Assembly: GCA_004378665.1 (NCBI GenBank) | Contig: SOIA01000398.1 | Location: 1-9,705, forward strand | Direction of reading: 5' to 3' | Length of the DNA: 9,705 nucleotides | DNA from: Candidatus Aminicenantota bacterium | Lineage (GTDB): Bacteria; Acidobacteriota; Aminicenantia; Aminicenantales; Aminicenantaceae | Shown: piece by piece, positions 7,495 to 9,705 of the stretch | Position numbering within the stretch: position 1 is the stretch's first letter | Layout of the letters: every line of letters begins with the position of its first letter | Program-made: the position numbers and the translations under genes | The notes under the pieces: model-generated | Told to the model about the DNA's origin: nothing | Seen by the model: only the letters and a program-made list of their open reading frames with translations | Database searches by the model: none

Positions 7495-7600
7495 GGGTCA
7501 GGGCTTGACATTGGACATTTTTGAACATATACGATGAGTTGACTTCCTTCTTTTTAGTTTTTGATGGTAATATAGAATGTCTAATGTCAAGCCCTGACCC
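7495..7600. repeat. 106-bp element with 25-bp terminal inverted repeats (REP/MITE-like)
   Basis: The left arm (7495-7519) begins GGGTCAGGGCTTGACATT and the right arm (7576-7600) ends AATGTCAAGCCCTGACCC. They are reverse complements over 25 bases with one difference, G7513 facing T7582, which would still pair as G-T in single-stranded form. The 56-bp centre is AT-rich and codes for nothing. No clear target-site duplication flanks the element. The arm motif resembles the short palindromic repeats that RAYT/IS200-type transposases mobilise; that resemblance is from memory and no transposase is present here. It lies in the divergent region between purB and the sigma gene, with the left arm nine bases from the purB -35 box. 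Confidence 0.8.
7505..7533 (+). promoter_or_regulatory. Candidate promoter of the sigma-factor operon, inside the repeat
   Basis: Perfect TTGACA (7505-7510) in the left arm of the inverted repeat, a 17-bp spacer, and TATACG (7528-7533, four of six). Transcription would begin near 7540 and read through the right arm, so the message would carry only that arm near its 5' end. A second, autoregulated ECF-type promoter would be expected for this kind of operon but could not be recognised without knowing its consensus. Confidence 0.45.
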
Positions 7601-7649
7601 CATACAAAGGATTCTTGCCTCTTGAGTGTCTAATCCAATGAAAGGAAAT

Positions 7650-8219
7650 ATGGAAGATTGCAGTGATGGCCATTTGGTTGAGCAGGCGAAACAGGGCGAT
7701 GTCGAAGCTTTCGCTGAGCTGGCTCGCCGCTGTCAAGAGAAGGTCTATTACACTCTGCTTGCTCTGACGAAGAATCAGCAGGATGCCAGTGATTTAGCTC
7801 AGGAGGCTTTTATGCAGGCTTTTAAATCATTAAAAAGTTTCAAACAGCGCTCCAGCTTCTACACCTGGATATACAGAATCGCTGTCAACCTGACTTTAAA
7901 TTTTTTAAAAAGGAGAAAAAGAGAAGAGGGACGGGAAGTCCTCAATGAAAGCCATTCTGTGAATAAGGAATCAGAAGATCCCTCTTTTTCTCCTGATGAA
8001 CGGTCTTTGAAAAAGGAGCTCTCAGAGAAACTCCAGGAGGCCATAGATTCCTTGCCGCTGCCTTATAGGGCATCGTTCACCCTGGTCGTTTTCCAGGGAA
8101 TGACCCACGGCCAGGCTGCACGAATTCTGGGATGCTCTGAGAACACCGTATCCTGGAGGATGCACAAAGCCAGGAAAATGCTTCAGGCCAGATTGAAGCC
8201 TTATCTTGGAGGGGGATAA
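7650..8219 (+). CDS. ECF-type RNA polymerase sigma factor (RpoE-like)
   Basis: Sigma-70 family factor with only regions 2 and 4, which directs RNA polymerase to a stress or envelope regulon. From the ATG at 7650 it has 189 residues. Region 2 spans about 22-92, with DASDLAQEAFMQAFKSLKSF and the -10-binding YTWIYRIAVNLTLNFLKRRKR. A charged linker follows. Region 4 spans about 127-180, with LPLPYRASFTLVVFQGMTHGQAARILGC and the helix-turn-helix end SENTVSWRMHKARKML. The start is uncertain: GTG 7626 and ATG 7638 are in frame, but ATG 7650 matches the normal family length before EQAKQGDVEAF and has AAGGA, though only three bases away. The stop lies one base before the anti-sigma ATG, so the pair is almost surely coupled. 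Which ECF group it belongs to cannot be told by eye. Confidence 0.9.
   Translation: MEDCSDGHLVEQAKQGDVEAFAELARRCQEKVYYTLLALTKNQQDASDLAQEAFMQAFKSLKSFKQRSSFYTWIYRIAVNLTLNFLKRRKREEGREVLNESHSVNKESEDPSFSPDERSLKKELSEKLQEAIDSLPLPYRASFTLVVFQGMTHGQAARILGCSENTVSWRMHKARKMLQARLKPYLGGG
8208..8215 (+). promoter_or_regulatory. Strong ribosome binding site of the anti-sigma gene
   Basis: GGAGGGGG inside the last codons of the sigma gene, five bases before the ATG at 8221. It decides that start over an in-frame TTG at 8206, which would itself lie over the binding site. Confidence 0.65.
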
Positions 8220-8220
8220 A

Positions 8221-8817
8221 ATGAACTGCACAAAAATCGAAAAATGGCTTTCCGACCGAATCGACGGCGAGCTTTCAGAGAGAAAAACCAGGGCCATTGA
8301 AGCTCATCTGGAAAAGTGCGCTTCATGCCGGTCTTATGCTGCGTCGTTAGAGAAGATCCATGATGAAGCCACGAGCCTCGAGAGAGTAGAAGTCTCACCG
8401 GCCTTCTGGGAGGGATTTGCCTCGAGACTCAAGGCCAACCTCGAGTCCTCTCGGGAGGAGAGGAGAGAGAAAAGGGCTCTGGTGCTGAGCTGGAATTGGG
8501 TTTGGTCTGGTGCCGCATTACTCGCAGTGGTAGCAGTCGGTTTGTACTTGCTCCTTTTCCAGAGTCCGCAGCCTCAAGAGATGTATGTCTTTTCTCTGGA
8601 GAATTCCCTCGCGAGTATTTACCAGGAAATCGGGGATGACTCTGAACTGGAGGAGCTGTTCAATTCCATTCTCGTGGAATCTATAGACGAATACCTCGAG
8701 GATTCCGAATGGAAGGAGCGTCCTGATTTTTTGGAAAATCTTCTTCTCTGGGAAGGCCTCACAGAAGAGGAGATAGAATTTCTTGAGTCTGAAATAAAGA
8801 AAGACATCAAATCATAG
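8221..8817 (+). CDS. Membrane zinc-finger (ZAS) anti-sigma factor
   Basis: Predicted to bind and hold the sigma factor encoded just before it. The 198-residue protein has an N-terminal anti-sigma domain with Cys3 and the HxxxCxxC motif HLEKCASC (His29, Cys33, Cys36), the zf-HC2/ZAS arrangement. A single membrane helix follows at about 93-113 (WVWSGAALLAVVAVGLYLLLF). The remaining 85 or so residues would be periplasmic; they are strikingly acidic (EIGDDSELEELF, EYLEDSEW, TEEEIEFLESE) and resemble no family I can name. Residues 75-86 before the helix are charged. The start is set by the strong GGAGG site. The gene is followed after ten bases by a secreted LTxxQ protein, so the periplasmic tail may contact it or a metal or stress signal, which is inference. 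Confidence 0.88.
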   Translation: MNCTKIEKWLSDRIDGELSERKTRAIEAHLEKCASCRSYAASLEKIHDEATSLERVEVSPAFWEGFASRLKANLESSREERREKRALVLSWNWVWSGAALLAVVAVGLYLLLFQSPQPQEMYVFSLENSLASIYQEIGDDSELEELFNSILVESIDEYLEDSEWKERPDFLENLLLWEGLTEEEIEFLESEIKKDIKS

Positions 8818-8821
8818 GAGG
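8816..8821 (+). promoter_or_regulatory. Consensus ribosome binding site of the LTxxQ protein gene
   Basis: AGGAGG overlaps the anti-sigma stop codon TAG and lies six bases before the ATG at 8828. A full consensus site here suggests that the periplasmic protein is made in larger amounts than the two regulators. Confidence 0.7.
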
Positions 8822-8827
8822 AATTCC

Positions 8828-9343
8828 ATGAAAGCCAAATCGATCCTTGTCCTTTTTCTCAGTATAGTCATTTTGAGTGCATTCGTCTCCGCTGGCGTTC
8901 AAGAAGAAGCCCAGGCACGGGAGAAAGCCAGAAGAATGACAAGAGAGAATATCACCACGCTGATGTTAATCAGGATGACCCGCTTCCTGGAGTTGACCGA
9001 GGACCAAACTGCAAAGATCTATCCTTTTTTCACCCGGATCGAAAAAGAGAAAATGCAGATCAACCAGCAGCTCAGGAGACAGATGCGTGAACTCAGACTG
9101 GCTTTGAGCGCAGAAGATCCTGACCCGGAAGGACTCAAGGCCACGATTCAGGCCATAAAAGAATTAAGAGATGCTCTCAAGAGCAAGGATACAGAACTGG
9201 AAAAACATCTGGAAAAAAACCTGACTGTGATCCAGCAGGCGAAATACCTGGTGTTTGTGACGACATTTTTCAATGAATTGAGGAGCCAGCTGGACAGAGC
9301 CAGGATGATGAGAGAGAGAGCCGGGCAGAAAGAGAAAAAATAA
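8828..9343 (+). CDS. Secreted helical LTxxQ (Spy/CpxP-like) periplasmic protein
   Basis: The 171-residue protein begins with a clear signal peptide (MKAKSILVLFLSIVILSAFVSA; cleavage expected near 22). The mature part is almost wholly helical and charged and carries two LTxxQ motifs, LTEDQ (56-60) and LTVIQ (132-136), spaced as in the Spy/CpxP/zinc-resistance periplasmic family. Between them is a long amphipathic stretch (IEKEKMQINQQLRRQMRELR), and the C-terminus is Arg/Lys-rich (RARMMRERAGQKEKK). Family members act as periplasmic chaperones or as sensors that tune an envelope-stress or metal response. There is no His- or Cys-rich metal site, so a chaperone-type or stress-sensing role is more likely than metal binding. 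It is the third gene of the sigma/anti-sigma unit. Membership rests on the motif pair and overall build, so moderate certainty. Confidence 0.78.
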   Translation: MKAKSILVLFLSIVILSAFVSAGVQEEAQAREKARRMTRENITTLMLIRMTRFLELTEDQTAKIYPFFTRIEKEKMQINQQLRRQMRELRLALSAEDPDPEGLKATIQAIKELRDALKSKDTELEKHLEKNLTVIQQAKYLVFVTTFFNELRSQLDRARMMRERAGQKEKK

Positions 9344-9473
9344 TTTTAAAAAAAAGAGAATTCTGGGCGTTGATATTAGATAGTTGCCCTGCCTGCTTGA
9401 TTTAACTATAAGAAATATAATAAATTAGCTATTCTTTTGTCGTCTCGGTTTTCAACCTCTAGAAAAAATCATT

Positions 9474-9492
9474 TCTTGACAAAAGGTCAAGA
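9474..9492. repeat. 7-bp-arm palindrome over the -35 box, possible operator
   Basis: TCTTGAC, AAAAG, GTCAAGA: perfect 7-bp inverted arms with a 5-base centre. The left arm contains most of the TTGACA box. A dimeric repressor bound here would block RNA polymerase. It could also be chance, since the -35 consensus forms half of it. Confidence 0.4.
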
Positions 9493-9504
9493 TTGATTTA
9501 GAAT
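9476..9504 (+). promoter_or_regulatory. Strong sigma-70 promoter of the tRNA-Thr unit
   Basis: Perfect TTGACA (9476-9481), a 17-bp spacer and TAGAAT (9499-9504, five of six). A start near 9511 gives a leader of about 150 nt before the tRNA. The C-rich sequence after the -10 box (CCACAC) would suit a growth-rate-controlled stable-RNA promoter, though this is only suggestive. Confidence 0.7.
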
Positions 9505-9660
9505 CCACACTGTAGTTTTGTATATTTTCTGCATAAACTAAAGACTTGGCGTACGCAGGTTAGAGAGAGGAAACAAAAACTTCACAACCGAGAGGCCTTT
9601 CTCTTCTTCATTTACTCCCCATTTTAGAAAAAAATTGAAAGCCTGCAAATGGAAGATTGC

Positions 9661-9705
9661 GCCAGCGTAGCTCAGTTGGTAGAGCAGCTGATTTGTAATC
9701 AGCGG
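9661..9705 (+). tRNA. tRNA-Thr (anticodon UGU), 3' part outside window
   Basis: The first 45 bases of a tRNA fold as expected: acceptor 5' strand GCCAGCG, TA, D-stem GCTC...GAGC with an AGTTGGTA loop, then the anticodon stem GCTGA/TCAGC around loop TTTGTAA. The anticodon TGT (9694-9696) reads ACA, threonine. The 3' half (variable loop, T arm, acceptor) lies beyond the window. In many bacteria tRNA-Thr(UGU) opens a Thr-Tyr-Gly-Thr tRNA cluster ahead of tuf; whether that holds here cannot be seen. Confidence 0.93.

Larger units (their letters stand above)
9344..9660. other. AT-rich gene-free stretch with promoters before a tRNA
   Basis: No convincing gene is seen on either strand. The first part holds a weak GGGCG...TGCCC stem (9365-9385) without a U run, so the terminator expected for the sigma operon is not visible. 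TTGCCC (9384-9389), 17 bp, TATAAG (9407-9412) is a weak second promoter candidate, and a TATAAT at 9416-9421 lacks a well-spaced -35 box. The strong promoter at 9476-9504 and a leader of about 150 nt follow, with a small GAGAG/TTCTC stem near 9590-9603. Confidence 0.6.

Noticed and set aside
7650..7661. The 12-mer ATGGAAGATTGC occurs here and again at 9649-9660
   Set aside because: The match does not extend beyond 12 bases and the contexts (sigma gene start, tRNA leader) differ, so it is treated as coincidence.
9365..9385. Terminator for the sigma operon
   Set aside because: Only a five-pair stem including a wobble, a long loop, and no following T run.

Overview
The window looks like a chromosomal segment from an uncultured diderm (Gram-negative-type) bacterium of balanced base composition. 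A secreted beta-barrel protein and a zinc-finger anti-sigma factor with one membrane helix support an outer membrane. The protein style (three-subunit PurS/PurQ/PurL FGAM synthase, KMSKT-type TyrS) would fit Acidobacteria, Aminicenantes or related phyla. That placement is an inference from style, not something the sequence proves.

The minus strand from about 7485 down to position 1 is a purine-biosynthesis operon followed by two unrelated genes. The order is purB, purS, purQ, purL, purN, tyrS, then an outer-membrane-type protein cut by the window edge. A near-consensus promoter (TTGACA, 17 bp, TATGAT) lies just upstream of purB and leaves a leader of only about 20 nt, so there is no room for a riboswitch or attenuator. 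Genes are packed with short gaps or overlaps. PurB carries out two pathway steps, PurS+PurQ+PurL make the amidotransferase that forms FGAM, and PurN adds the first formyl group. Between purN and tyrS an apparent 35-codon small ORF is linked by ATGA overlaps on both sides but is interrupted at a run of eight A.

The plus strand from about 7500 to 9343 holds a compact extracytoplasmic-stress module: an ECF-type sigma factor, a membrane zinc-finger (ZAS) anti-sigma factor, and a secreted small helical protein with two LTxxQ motifs (Spy/CpxP-like). The genes are one to ten bases apart with good ribosome binding sites. The natural inference is that the sigma factor is held by the anti-sigma factor and that the periplasmic protein is sensor or effector.

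The divergent region between purB and the sigma gene carries a 106-bp element with 25-bp terminal inverted repeats. These resemble REP-like repeats mobilised by RAYT/IS200-type transposases. One arm supplies a TTGACA box placed 17 bp from TATACG, facing the sigma gene.

The right end (9344-9660) is an AT-rich gene-free stretch with a strong promoter whose -35 box sits inside a 7-bp-arm palindrome. It is followed by a roughly 150-nt leader and the first 45 bases of a tRNA-Thr(UGU) gene, possibly the start of the common tRNA-tuf cluster.
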